From contig NZ_NNBJ01000034.1 in the NCBI RefSeq assembly GCF_002803085.1, positions 1-32,026 of the forward strand: a stretch of DNA of 32,026 nt, in the 5' to 3' direction. Source of the stretch: Streptomyces sp. CB01201. GTDB taxonomy: Bacteria > Actinomycetota > Actinomycetes > Streptomycetales > Streptomycetaceae. Each line of letters opens with the position of its first letter. The first letter of the stretch is position 1. Made by a program: the position numbers and the translations under genes. The notes beneath the pieces are model-generated. The model did not search any database. It saw only the letters and a list, made by a program, of their open reading frames with translations, and was not told the DNA's origin. Shown here piece after piece: positions 14,106 to 21,662 of this stretch.

Positions 14106-15854
14106 TTACGCCGCGTAGTGGTTCAGAGCGTCGGGGCGGGAGAGTTGGAACCACGTGTTCGCCCGGCGCTGTCGCCAGGTTTGGCGAGTGTCCGGGGGCT
14201 GATCGGCCTCGATGTGCCGTGGTGCGAAGAGCGGCTCGCCGCAGGTGGCATAGGCCCAGACGAACGCGGATGCTTCCTGGCGTACTCGGTCGTCCAGATT
14301 GGGGCGGACGGGGCCAGGGGCGGGTGGAAGCCTGGTGATGATCTCGTTCCAGGTCTCGGACGGCAGGGACCAGTCTCGCAGTACTTCGCGTCGGAGTTGG
14401 TAGTTGGTGGGGTTTGTCCCGCGGTCGAGTTCCTCGGCCAGGTTGTGCAGAGCGGCGTTGAAGGCATCCTGCCCGTCTCTGAGCCATCGCAGGAGCGTGC
14501 TCGTGGCCGCGAACTGGCCTCCAGCAGGGTTGATGCCGAGGAAGTCCGCGGCGTCACCTCGTGCCCTGCCAGATGCCTGTTGGACGAGGAGGACGGCTGC
14601 GAGACGGCGTACGGACTTCGCTTCCGCGTCGATCTGGAGCGGTGCGAGATGCTCCTGATACCAGCGTTCTTCCAGGAAGGCGGGAATGTGTTCGGGACGG
14701 TAGCTGCCGGTGCGGTCAGGGATCCGGGTTCCGCGTGGTCCGGTGCGCCGGTATGAACGGACTGAAGGGGCGGCGGCTTGCCGTACGAGTGCCGAGCAGT
14801 TGGAGCTGTGGCGCTCGAAAACGTAGGTCCAGGGAATTCGGCTGGGCGGGCCGTTCCTGACTGCCTGCGTGTGCTGGTTCAGCAGGCCACGAAGATGGGG
14901 GGCTTCGCGGAGGCTGGCGGCTGCAGTCAGGGTTCCGGCCGTTGCGGTCGGGTCTCGTGGAGGCTGGTCATGGGCCTGGCGTTGGCCTGCGCCAAGGACT
15001 CGGATGTGCGCGGCGACCGCGTCGCGTGCGCCGGGCGGGATCAGCTCCTGCCCGAGCGGCCAGGACACGCAGAGGAGGGCGACGAGAACGCGCAGGTCAC
15101 TGAAGTAGGAGACAGCGTCCCCGGGTGGGCAGCCGGGGCCGAGGTGATTCAGGATCCGCAGCTGGGTGTTCAGCATGGGCGGATCGGGGCGGAGCCCGCC
15201 GCCGTGTTCGAACTGGTCGAGCTGGTCGAGCCGGACCCCGCAGGAGGGGACGGTCCGTCCTTGTGACCGGGACTGGCCCACGGCTGGGAGACGGCACTGG
15301 GCGGGCTGCAACGTGGTGTCCGCAGTCTGCGTGATCAGGTCCGTGATCGCGCGCGTGAGCTCGTGAGGTTGCGGGCACCGGTGCTGAAGAAAGACGCGGT
15401 GGTCAGGGCAGACGAAGGCGATCGGCAGGTGCCAGAACTTCCTCCATGAGCCTCCGTGGTCCTGCTGGATGGGGCTGCCGTCGCTGGCCAGACACTGGGG
15501 GCAGTAGCGAGGAAGATCATTGAACAGCCAGTCATCCCGGGATCCGGAGACCGGGCGGCGAAGCGCCCGTGCGATGGGCGGGTAGCGGTGTTGCCAGGGA
15601 ACGAGTGTCAGCGATCGGGCTTCGTCACTGCTCAGGTGTGTCACGCGGGCGAAGCCGTCGACATCGAGGTCGAGCAGGAGCCGACGTCCGAGTCGCGTGG
15701 CCGAGGGTGCGGCGGTGCCGATTCGGCGGGCCAGTTGGATGGGTGAGAGGCGGAGCCGGTGGGAGAGTCTCAGCAGGTAGCCGCCGAGGGACTCGCCGGG
15801 TAGTGGGTCGAGGCTTCGCGTCAGCGGTCGGGTGTGGGCGGTGGGCTCAGCCAT
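14106..15854 (-). CDS. tniQ: TniQ family protein (second copy)
   Basis: A 582-residue TniQ/TnsD-type target selector. The TniQ domain starts at residue ~15 (DPLPGESLGGYLLRLSHRLRLSP) and has zinc ligands CPQC (118-121) and CPDH (149-152). The long C-terminal part carries helical units including RGDAADFLGI and FAATSTLLRWLRDG that look like DNA-binding modules, as in TnsD-like proteins. Unlike the TniQ at 5585-6685 it has no N-terminal HTH, so it must choose targets differently. Start ATG overlaps the tniB remnant by 8 bp. The frame is intact, but its partners are missing here. Confidence 0.9.
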   Translation of the reverse strand: MAEPTAHTRPLTRSLDPLPGESLGGYLLRLSHRLRLSPIQLARRIGTAAPSATRLGRRLLLDLDVDGFARVTHLSSDEARSLTLVPWQHRYPPIARALRRPVSGSRDDWLFNDLPRYCPQCLASDGSPIQQDHGGSWRKFWHLPIAFVCPDHRVFLQHRCPQPHELTRAITDLITQTADTTLQPAQCRLPAVGQSRSQGRTVPSCGVRLDQLDQFEHGGGLRPDPPMLNTQLRILNHLGPGCPPGDAVSYFSDLRVLVALLCVSWPLGQELIPPGARDAVAAHIRVLGAGQRQAHDQPPRDPTATAGTLTAAASLREAPHLRGLLNQHTQAVRNGPPSRIPWTYVFERHSSNCSALVRQAAAPSVRSYRRTGPRGTRIPDRTGSYRPEHIPAFLEERWYQEHLAPLQIDAEAKSVRRLAAVLLVQQASGRARGDAADFLGINPAGGQFAATSTLLRWLRDGQDAFNAALHNLAEELDRGTNPTNYQLRREVLRDWSLPSETWNEIITRLPPAPGPVRPNLDDRVRQEASAFVWAYATCGEPLFAPRHIEADQPPDTRQTWRQRRANTWFQLSRPDALNHYAA

Positions 15855-16142
15855 CGGCGGCCGGCCTGTCGCCGTGGTCGTCGAAGACCGTGTTGCGTGG
15901 CCTTCTTCCGACTTTCTTCCCCTGCTGTCGGCGAGGCTTGACGTTCGGCGGGATCTCCGGGACCTCGCCGGCCTCCGGATCGAGATCGGTGAGATTGCCC
16001 AGGCGAATGGAGGTGCGGGCCAGCAGTTCGGGCGTCAGCCGCTCCTCGCCGCTGGTGATCGCTTCCGTGCAGCCGTCCTCGATCAGTCGGCGAAGCAGTC
16101 CGACGATGCCGTGGGTGCGGCGGAACAGGTACTCGGGCATGC
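15847..16142 (-). pseudogene. TniB ATPase, C-terminal remnant
   Basis: About 97 codons matching the lid end of TniB: MPEYLFRRTHGIVGLLRRLIEDGC, written here as MPEYLFRRTHGI then VGLLRRLIEDG, followed by LTPELLARTSIRLGNL and a basic tail. The Walker motifs are missing. The sequence stops being TniB-like at about 16142, where a different gene starts on the other strand. The Met at 16140 is internal, not a true start. Overlap with tniQ (15847-15854) shows the original operon order tniB-tniQ. Confidence 0.82.
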
Positions 16143-16502
16143 CGCCTGTGGTCGCTGGACAGCTCCTACGAGCCTGCCCCGCAGGAGCTCTACATGGACA
16201 TGTTGTCCACTTCTCCCGGATGGAAGGCCGGTGGCTGGACCCGCTGGGGCCTCAGCGACCCCGTGCCCCGCATTTGCCCAGAATGCGGCACCGAGGCAGT
16301 CCCGCTGCTGACGATCGCCACCACCGAATGGGACGACAGCGACAGCTGGGAGCCCGAAGAGGACCGGGCGAACCCTGTGCCGCTTCTCCCCGGCATTCCC
16401 CCAGCGAACTTCACCAGGATCGACATCGCCCGGGGCTACGACCTGCAACTCCACATCTGCCCGGTCTCCCCGGACCATCGCCACATCGAACTGATTCAGT
16501 GA
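16143..16502 (+). pseudogene. 5'-truncated uncharacterised protein (DUF1963-like)
   Basis: The plus frame is open from the junction: LWSLDSSYEPAPQELYMDML, SPGWKAGGWTRWGLSDPVP, a zinc-like pair CPECGTE and later CPVSPDH, and an end GYDLQLHICPVSPDH..ELIQ. This looks like the C-terminal ~115 residues of a Streptomyces protein of the DUF1963/YwqG type, where a cysteine pair in PRxCPECG precedes VPLLTIATTEWD. Its N-terminal half has been replaced by the transposon remnant. The Met at 16194 could start a short product, but this is probably a broken gene. Confidence 0.6.
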
Positions 16503-16756
16503 ACCGGAATCCCCCCTAACCCTCCAGCAGGTGGCCGGGCGGACTGAGTACTGCCAGGATCGCGAGCCACTCCGCAGAGGCGGCGCATCTCAGCTTGCTG
16601 TATTAACCTTTGGCGGGCTATCAGGGCGTGGTTGCCGCTGGAGCCAGAGGGGTGTTCAGACATTCGAGCGCGGACCGGCGCATGACTTGGCAGAACCCTT
16701 GCCATGAGCAACTCGTACGCGCAGGCAGTGCTCAGGACGACGAAAGTCTGCGAGGC

Positions 16757-16965
16757 ACTGCGTGTCGCTGGGCAAGGACCCGACGACGACGCTGGGGGTC
16801 CCCCACCCGGGTCCACGGCACATCCCGCTGCGCAGGGAGCAGACCCCGTGTCAAGGGCGCCCGGTCGCCTTGGTCGGGCACATCCCGCTGCGCGGGGAAC
16901 AGACTCCGCCTCGGACGGCACCGAAGTCCTGCATGGCGGCACATCCCGCTGCGCGGGGAACAGAC
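16757..16965 (-). CRISPR. Short orphan type I-E-like CRISPR array
   Basis: Three 28-bp repeats at 16817-16844, 16877-16904 and 16938-16965 with spacers of 32 (16845-16876) and 33 bp (16905-16937). On the minus strand the repeat core is TTCCCCGCGCAGCGGGAT, close to the I-E core of E. coli (TTCCCCGCGCCAGCGGGGAT). Repeats 2 and 3 are identical; repeat 1 has two changes, and a poorer copy (16 of 28) one period further at 16757-16784 fits a decaying leader-distal end. So the array reads on the minus strand with the leader above 16965. No cas gene is in the window. Confidence 0.82.
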
Positions 16966-17128
16966 ACGGGCAGCAGGTGGCGGGCAGCCGGTCGGGGCGT
17001 TTCTGCTCAGCCCAGCCTGAGCCCGCGGCGGGCCGGATGCCGAGCGGGCCGAAGCACTGACGGAGATCGTCAAAGTCCTCATGCGATAAGGCCCCGGCCT
17101 CGTCCGTCAGGAAACGCGGCCCGCGAGG

Positions 17129-17524
17129 TCAGGAGTTCGAGCAGTCGTCCTTCCATACGCCGCCCTCACGCACCCAATTCCTTCGCTTCTGTCCCGTCTC
17201 CTTGTCATAGTCGTAGGACACCACCGCGTGGGTCCCCGACAACTGGTCTATATGGACGGTCTTGACGGGTATCGCGCCCCACTGCTTGTGCGTCACGTCC
17301 GCTACTGCGGCGACCGTCTTGAGTGACGACATCGACTGACACCGCTTCGACATGAGCCGCCAAGCGGTCGTAGCGTCCGGGGCCGTAAGCGCCTGCCCGT
17401 AACTCCGCACAGAGTTCTCCAGGACCGCATCGTGGTACTGGGAGCTCTCCTCGTTGGAGCAGGCAGATGCACCGAGAGCCAGGAACAAAAGGCCAGCGGC
17501 CGGGACAGTCATGCAGACACGCAA
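17129..17524 (-). CDS. Small secreted lipoprotein
   Basis: A 131-residue protein. Start set at TTG 17524 because AGGAGA lies 6-7 nt before it and because this gives an Arg next to the hydrophobic core: MRVCMTVPAAGLLFLALGASAC. The Cys at 22 after ASA is a weak lipobox; a type II signal peptide is likely. The mature part (YHDAVLENSVRSYGQAL, WRLMSKRCQSM, then strands GTHAVVSYDYD and NWVREGGVWKDDCSNS) has the look of a small SnoaL/NTF2-like or DUF4878-type export domain, with a closing Cys pair. A longer frame to 17734 has no supporting features. Confidence 0.72.
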   Translation of the reverse strand: MRVCMTVPAAGLLFLALGASACSNEESSQYHDAVLENSVRSYGQALTAPDATTAWRLMSKRCQSMSSLKTVAAVADVTHKQWGAIPVKTVHIDQLSGTHAVVSYDYDKETGQKRRNWVREGGVWKDDCSNS

Positions 17525-17836
17525 GAGATCTCTCCTCGGGATACGGGACGGCCGAGTCACGACTTCCACCACGGTGAAGCCGTCGGCACGGAGCATCTCA
17601 TTGTCTGTGTGGCTGCGAACCCACCCAGCCGGTCCAGATCGAGAGTGCGGTTCGCCAAGTAGAAGGCGAAGAGCCGGGGCGAAGCGGGCGCGTCGACAGA
17701 AAGATGTTCCACCAAGGCATCGCGCGCAGCGCATGGGCCACCTTGGCGAGATCTTTTGAAGACACCACCTAAGGCTTGTCCCGTAAATGATCTTTTACGA
17801 GTGCGAATGTGGTTGGTGACCGGTCCGGCCGCTCGC

Positions 17837-18484
17837 CTATCCGGCGAGGTTGAGGTTGTGCAGGCGGGCGATGCCGAGCATGGCGTGGTGGACGCCGTCG
17901 CCCTTGAGGCGGCAGTCGCGGAGGATTTTCCAGGTCTTCATGCGGGCGAAGACGTGCTCGACGCGGGCGCGGACCTGTTTGTGGGACTTGTTGTGGGCCT
18001 GCTTCCAGTCGGGCAGTTCTTCACCTTTGCCTCGGCGGTGGGGCATCACGAGCCCGGTGCCCGGATAACCGCCGTCGGCGATCGTCATGGTCTTGCCGAC
18101 CGCGACCTTCACGCCGGACTCCTCCCACGCCTTGCAGTCGTTGCGGTTACCGGCCAAAGGCCGGCCGACCACCACGACGAGCCGGGTGTCGGCGTCCATG
18201 ACCACCTGGTGGTTGGTGGAGTACCGGTAGTTCTTGGACTGCTCGGCGATGGTGCGGTCGCGGGTGGGCAGCAGGGTGCCGTCCACGATGAGCACAGCAT
18301 CCTTGCGGAACCGCTTGCGGGGCTGGAGCGCGAGCAACGGGCCCAGGTTGTCGATGAACCGGTCGGCCGCAGACTTCGAGACACCGAAAAGAGGGGCGAG
18401 TTGGCGCATCGTCAGATTTGTCCGCCAGTAGGCTGTAACCAGCAGGACACGATCCTCCAACGGTAGGCCCCACGGGCGCCCGCG
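17837..18484 (-). pseudogene. IS5-family transposase lacking its N-terminus
   Basis: The minus frame encodes the catalytic part of a DDE_Tnp_4 transposase: HTH MRQLAPLFGVSKSAADRFID, then Asp in LIVDGTLLP, a KNYRYSTNHQVVMDADTRL core, Asp in TIADGGYPG and Glu in RARVEHVFARMKTW. It ends LHNLNLAG. Upstream of MEDRVLL the frame continues as GRPWGLPL and then hits a stop near 18484, where a different gene scrap begins, so the first ~60-70 residues of the usual protein are missing. The triad is intact but the protein is probably inactive. Confidence 0.78.
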
Positions 18485-18610
18485 CTACAACCTGGATGCC
18501 ATCTGGTGCCGCACCGCCGTGACCAACTTGCCGAAGCAGCGTGGGCTCAGCCCGCTGAAGGGGACTATCCAAGACGGCTCCGACGCCGTGATTACACCAG
18601 TCACGGCGTG
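18478..18610 (+). pseudogene. C-terminal gene scrap
   Basis: Plus frame RYNLDAIWCRTAVTNLPKQ..LSPLKGTIQDGSDAVITPVTA followed by TGA, with GC-rich third positions, reads like the end of an unknown gene fused to the truncated transposase. The hairpin GCCGTGA...TCACGGC (18585-18607) overlaps its end. Confidence 0.3.
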
Positions 18611-18668
18611 ATCATCTCGTACTGCTTCAGGCCGGATACACGGGTCGCGCAGATCCGGCCCGCGCGCC

Positions 18669-19172
18669 CTACTCGCCGACCGCCCCGTCGATCGCTTCCC
18701 GCAAGAGGTCGAGATGACCGTTGTGACGCGCGTACTCCTCAATCATGTGTGTCAGGACGTAGCGCAGCGAGATGGTCTCACCTCGAAAGGCCACCGTGTC
18801 GTCGAGGGACTCGAAGGAGTCCGTGACGGCACGGGAGCCCTCACATGCCTCTCGCCAGAGCGTGAACGCCTCGTCCACGTCTGCGTCAGCCACGAGAAAC
18901 TCACCGGAGACGCCGTCGACCGCAGGCCACCGAGGCGTGAGCTGTTCTTGGTTCAATATGAAACGGAACCACATGGTCTCCACCTCGGCCGCGTGCCGGA
19001 CGAGGCCCAAGAGGGTCAGACTTGAGGTCGGAACGGCTCTTCGCTTCAGCTGGTCGCTGGTCAGCCCCTGGCACTTCATGGCCAACGTGGCGCGCTGATA
19101 GTCGAGGAACGAGGTGAGCGAAATCCGGTCGTTGGCCACCTTGGGAGGAAATATCCGCTGGTCATCCGTCAT
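18669..19172 (-). CDS. DinB/DUF664-type protein
   Basis: A 167-residue four-helix-bundle protein of the DinB superfamily, start ATG 19172 (a TTG one codon earlier is possible). Features: a FLDYQRATLAMKCQGLT helix, SLTLLGLVRHAAEVETMWF with the first metal-ligand His, and YVLTHMIEEYARHNGHLDLLRE with two more His residues, the expected triad. Relatives include mycothiol- or bacillithiol-dependent transferases and many proteins of unknown role. The gene lies inside the IS-bounded unit, so it may travel with it. No clear ribosome site. Confidence 0.88.
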   Translation of the reverse strand: MTDDQRIFPPKVANDRISLTSFLDYQRATLAMKCQGLTSDQLKRRAVPTSSLTLLGLVRHAAEVETMWFRFILNQEQLTPRWPAVDGVSGEFLVADADVDEAFTLWREACEGSRAVTDSFESLDDTVAFRGETISLRYVLTHMIEEYARHNGHLDLLREAIDGAVGE

Positions 19173-19296
19173 CAAGCGATCATGGCAAAGACCCGTTCTG
19201 TGAAGCCATCAGGTCCGGGGAGTGGACACGAAGCCGCACGCGAGGCGAACGAGGTTTCACAGACTCTGTGACCATAGATCGTTTACGGGACAAACC

Positions 19297-19692
19297 TTAG
19301 CCTCGGTCGCCTGTCGCCTCGATGTAGGCGCGCTGGACTTCCTTGGTGATGCGTCCTCGGTGGGCGGGAGGGGTGGGGTAGCCGTGGTGTGCTGACCACG
19401 TTCGGATGCGGGTCATTCGTGCTTGGTACCGGGCTTCTGTCGCATCGACTACGGCGCACGCTGTCAGGTCATGCCCGAGTGCCACCAGGTCCCATGCCCA
19501 CTGCGGGGTGTCTCCGCGGCCTGTCCATGTCTGTTCACGGTTCGCCGGATTGTGGAACTTCCATACGCGACGGCCGTGTTGGCGGTCCGCCCGGCGCGCT
19601 GCCGTTCGGATCTCCCGTACCACGGCGGCGGCAGACATGGGGCGCGGAGCTCCCGAGGGTTCTGCGTGACTGAAGATCGCTACACGTCGCAT
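19297..19692 (-). CDS. H-NS/Lsr2-like DNA-binding protein
   Basis: A 131-residue basic protein that seems to combine two nucleoid-protein signatures. Residues 43-66 (VWKFHNPANREQTWTGRGDTPQW, given here in part: TWTGRGDTPQW at 55-65) match the H-NS C-terminal pattern K[YF]xNP..TWSGRGRxPxW. Residues 95-125 (IRTWSAHHGY..HRGRITKEVQRAYIEA, in part IRTWSAHHGY and RGRI) match the Lsr2 C-terminal domain, whose RGR inserts into the AT-rich minor groove. Such proteins silence foreign DNA. The TAA stop (19297-19299) is supplied by the end of the IS unit, so the last residues may be altered or lost. Confidence 0.65.
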   Translation of the reverse strand: MRRVAIFSHAEPSGAPRPMSAAAVVREIRTAARRADRQHGRRVWKFHNPANREQTWTGRGDTPQWAWDLVALGHDLTACAVVDATEARYQARMTRIRTWSAHHGYPTPPAHRGRITKEVQRAYIEATGDRG

Positions 19693-19748
19693 AAGACGAG
19701 CCTAGCCACGAAGCGCCCACGGGGCCGCGCGTAGTGGGGATTTGGTAG

Positions 19749-19931
19749 CTATCGGCGGTCCTCGCCGCTGCCACCATCCCCACGTCGCCAATGCTGCAAG
19801 AGTTCCTTGCGGTCGCGGGAGTTCTGAGGCCAGACGTGGCGCACCAGGCGGGTTACTCCGGCGACGATGGTGACGAGCACGACGACGGCGAGAACCGCCC
19901 ACCACGGGGCGCCCTCTGGGAGTCTGAACAT
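19749..19931 (-). CDS. Small single-span membrane protein
   Basis: A 60-residue protein from ATG 19931. One membrane helix, WWAVLAVVVLVTIVAGVTRLV (split: WWAVLAVVVLVTIV, AGVTRLV), preceded by a short MFRLPEGAP and followed by a basic cytosolic tail with NSRDRKELLQHWR. The positive-inside rule puts the tail in the cytosol. It lies 40 bp after the stop of the 175-residue gene on the same strand, so they are probably one transcript. Function unknown. Confidence 0.6.
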   Translation of the reverse strand: MFRLPEGAPWWAVLAVVVLVTIVAGVTRLVRHVWPQNSRDRKELLQHWRRGDGGSGEDRR

Positions 19932-19971
19932 GATGGTTGAGCCTTCCGACCTTGCAGGGTCAGCGGGCTGT

Positions 19972-20499
19972 CTACGCAGCGAGTACGACGCTCCCCAGCG
20001 TGCTGCGCTGATGCCCGCCCCGATGGATGTTCACGGGGAAGGCAGGGTTCGGCCCTCGGGGGATGACTTCCGGTGTTCGTTCGAGTGGTACCGGCGCCCA
20101 CAAGGGCAGGTCGGTTGCTGCGGTGCGGCCAAGGAGACCGGACAGCACGCGCAGGCGTAGGCGTACAAGAAAGCCGATTAGACGAGCGATCAGCTCGGCC
20201 AGTGCCCTTAGGAACTCCCGGGCGGCCCGGCAACGCTCCTCAGCGGTGCTTGCGGTACGCATCCCGTACGCGGCTGCGTGGAGGCGAGACCGAACACGGT
20301 CGCTGGCGATAAGTTCCGCTGCGCGCTCGTCCCAGGGTACGGCGGAGCGGAGGGCGCTGAGACTCGGCCAAGGGCCGGTCCCCTCCGCGTCACCAACGAT
20401 GTACCGGTGGTGCTCGTCCAGGAGGATTTGCTCAAGAGCCTGCTCGATCAGCACACGTGGTGTGTAGTGCCAGGGTGGCTGGGTTCCGCTCTCTTCCAT
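19972..20499 (-). CDS. Uncharacterised helical protein
   Basis: A 175-residue protein from ATG 20499, chosen for the strong GGGAAGGGGG site 5-15 nt upstream; the frame is open further up but without such a site. The N-terminal half (YTPRVLIEQALEQILLDEHHRYIVGD, in part ALEQILLDEHHRYIVGD) and the middle AAELIASDRVRSRLHAAAYG are helical. An amphipathic or membrane-touching segment FLRALAELIARLIGFLVRLRLR lies near 115 (split: FLRALAELIARL, IGFLVRLRL). The C-terminus is Pro-rich. No family recognised. It heads a two-gene unit with the small membrane protein. Confidence 0.55.
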   Translation of the reverse strand: MEESGTQPPWHYTPRVLIEQALEQILLDEHHRYIVGDAEGTGPWPSLSALRSAVPWDERAAELIASDRVRSRLHAAAYGMRTASTAEERCRAAREFLRALAELIARLIGFLVRLRLRVLSGLLGRTAATDLPLWAPVPLERTPEVIPRGPNPAFPVNIHRGGHQRSTLGSVVLAA

Positions 20500-20700
20500 G
20501 ACACCCCCTTCCCGAGGCTCTGAACAAATGTAGCGGCTGCCACTGACAGCGGTGCAGTCTCTCGGGAGGCAATCCCCCTGCCGCGCAAGCCCCCCCCCGA
20601 ACGTCTGTCCCGGTGGGGCGTCTTCAGGCTGCCCTCGTCGCTGGTACTCACGAGACCACAACGCAACGGCCAACCATGCTTCCGGCCTTGCTCATCGAGG

Positions 20701-20865
20701 TCACCCCGCATGACCTTGCGGTTCAGCCTTCCTGCTCGAAGCGACGTCGCTGCGTTTGACCACCGTCAGTGCGATACGCAGGACTCTGCGGGCGAGGTGG
20801 ACCACACGCCCGCTGTAGCCGCCGTCGGACCACATCAGCGAGATACGCCATTGCCGCTTCCGCAC
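20701..20865 (-). pseudogene. IS5-type transposase fragment
   Basis: The minus strand reads WSDGGYSGRVVHLARR then VLRIALTVVKRSD, which fits the region around the second catalytic Asp of IS5-family transposases (usual: W[AS]DGGYxGxLVxxARxVLxLxVEIVKRSDD). The frame ends at 20701-20703 shortly after. Upstream to 20966 the sequence is still minus-strand-like (e.g. RHHVRKRQWRISL) but does not resemble the family. Apart from this fragment, 20500-20966 holds no gene I can support. Confidence 0.45.
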
Positions 20866-20966
20866 ATGGTGGCGGCCGCGTGCGGACCGCCACCAGATGT
20901 CCCGGGTGTCGCATCCGGGTCCGTCGTGCCAGGCGGCCCTGCTCAGCTACGTGCCCGACGCGCGGC

Positions 20967-21662
20967 TCACCCGGCGGGCCGGCCAGAGCGCACGCCGTCC
21001 GCACTGGGCCCGAAACCGTGGGCATGGGCCCAAGCGACGGCCTCCGCGCGGGTGCGGACCTGGAGCTTGGCGAACAGGTGGTTGATGTGGGTCTTGACGG
21101 TGGCCTCCCCCACCAGTAGGCGGCGGCCGATCGCGCTGTTCGACAACCCTTGGGCGAGCAGCCGCAGTACCTCGGACTCGCGCGGGGTCAGCAGGCCCTG
21201 CGACGGTTTGGCCTGCCGCCGTTCGGTCGCATGGTCGGTGCCGCGCATGGCGGCGGCCAGCAGCCGCTCCTGGACGATCGGGTCCAAGGTGGTGTGCCGG
21301 GCGAGCGCGGCCTCGATCGCGCGGACGATCTCGGCCTTGCCGGCGTCCTTGGTCAGGTAGGCGCGGGCGCCGGCCTGCAGGGCGTCGAGAATCAGCTGAT
21401 CGTCCGCCATGGTCGTCAGCACGACGACGGCCACGTCCGGGTGCGCCGCCACGATCCGGCGGGTGGCCTCCACGCCGCCCATCCCCGGCATGCTCAGGTC
21501 CATCAGCACCGCGTCCGGGTGCGTTTCGGCGACCTGGGCGACGGCCTCCTCGCCGTTCGCGCACCCGGCGACGACGTCGATGCCGTGCATCATGTCCATC
21601 AGCGTCATGAGGCCTTCGCGGACCACCTGCTGATCGTCGACGACCACGATCCGAGTACTCAT
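20967..21662 (-). CDS. NarL/LuxR-family response regulator
   Basis: A 231-residue response regulator, start ATG 21662 (MSTRIVVVDDQQVV) because it overlaps the kinase stop as ATGA and has GAAGG 9 nt upstream. The receiver domain has the acidic pair DD (9-10), phospho-acceptor Asp55 in VLMDLSMPG, Thr84 in VVLTTMA and Lys106 in YLTKDA. The LuxR HTH spans about 158-212 (LTPRESEVLRLLAQGLSNSAI, in part LTPRESEVLRLL; then VKTHINHLFAKL). It is the output partner of the kinase encoded directly upstream. Target genes are unknown; the divergent membrane protein gene is a candidate. Confidence 0.95.
   Translation of the reverse strand: MSTRIVVVDDQQVVREGLMTLMDMMHGIDVVAGCANGEEAVAQVAETHPDAVLMDLSMPGMGGVEATRRIVAAHPDVAVVVLTTMADDQLILDALQAGARAYLTKDAGKAEIVRAIEAALARHTTLDPIVQERLLAAAMRGTDHATERRQAKPSQGLLTPRESEVLRLLAQGLSNSAIGRRLLVGEATVKTHINHLFAKLQVRTRAEAVAWAHAHGFGPSADGVRSGRPAG

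Larger units (their letters stand above)
13221..16142 (-). mobile_element. Truncated Tn7-like element (tip, cargo gene, tniQ, tniB remnant)
   Basis: The left tip TGTGACTGAGCCCC starts at 13221. Inside are a cargo gene (13467-14078, plus strand), a full-length tniQ and the last ~97 codons of tniB on the minus strand. Gene order and direction match the complete transposon at 5438-11043. The element breaks off at about 16142, in the middle of tniB; tnsB, tnsA and the right end are lost, and a different, 5'-truncated gene begins at the junction. A deletion between tniB and that gene is the simplest explanation. Confidence 0.72.
17769..19300. mobile_element. IS5-type unit with ends enclosing a DinB-like gene
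   Basis: Left end CTAAGGCTTGTCCCGTAAA (17769) and right end, read on the minus strand from 19300, CTAAGGTTTGTCCCGTAAA are near-perfect inverted repeats extending to 24 bp. Between them lie a 5'-truncated transposase, a plus-strand gene scrap and a complete DinB-like gene. At ~1.53 kb it is longer than one IS of this kind. No clear target duplication is seen. Either two copies flanked the region and lost one inner end each, or a deletion fused the element to foreign DNA. Confidence 0.6.

Noticed and set aside
5438..16965. A CRISPR-guided transposon made of the TniQ genes and the array
   Set aside because: No Cas effector gene is present, the intact element has a large selector with its own HTH, and the array lies outside every element boundary I can define. 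Kept only as a question.
16704..17060. Open frame across the CRISPR array beginning MSNSYAQAVLRTTKV
   Set aside because: Most of it is translated repeat sequence (HPAARG..). The first ~20 codons might be a scrap of a gene, but no support was found.
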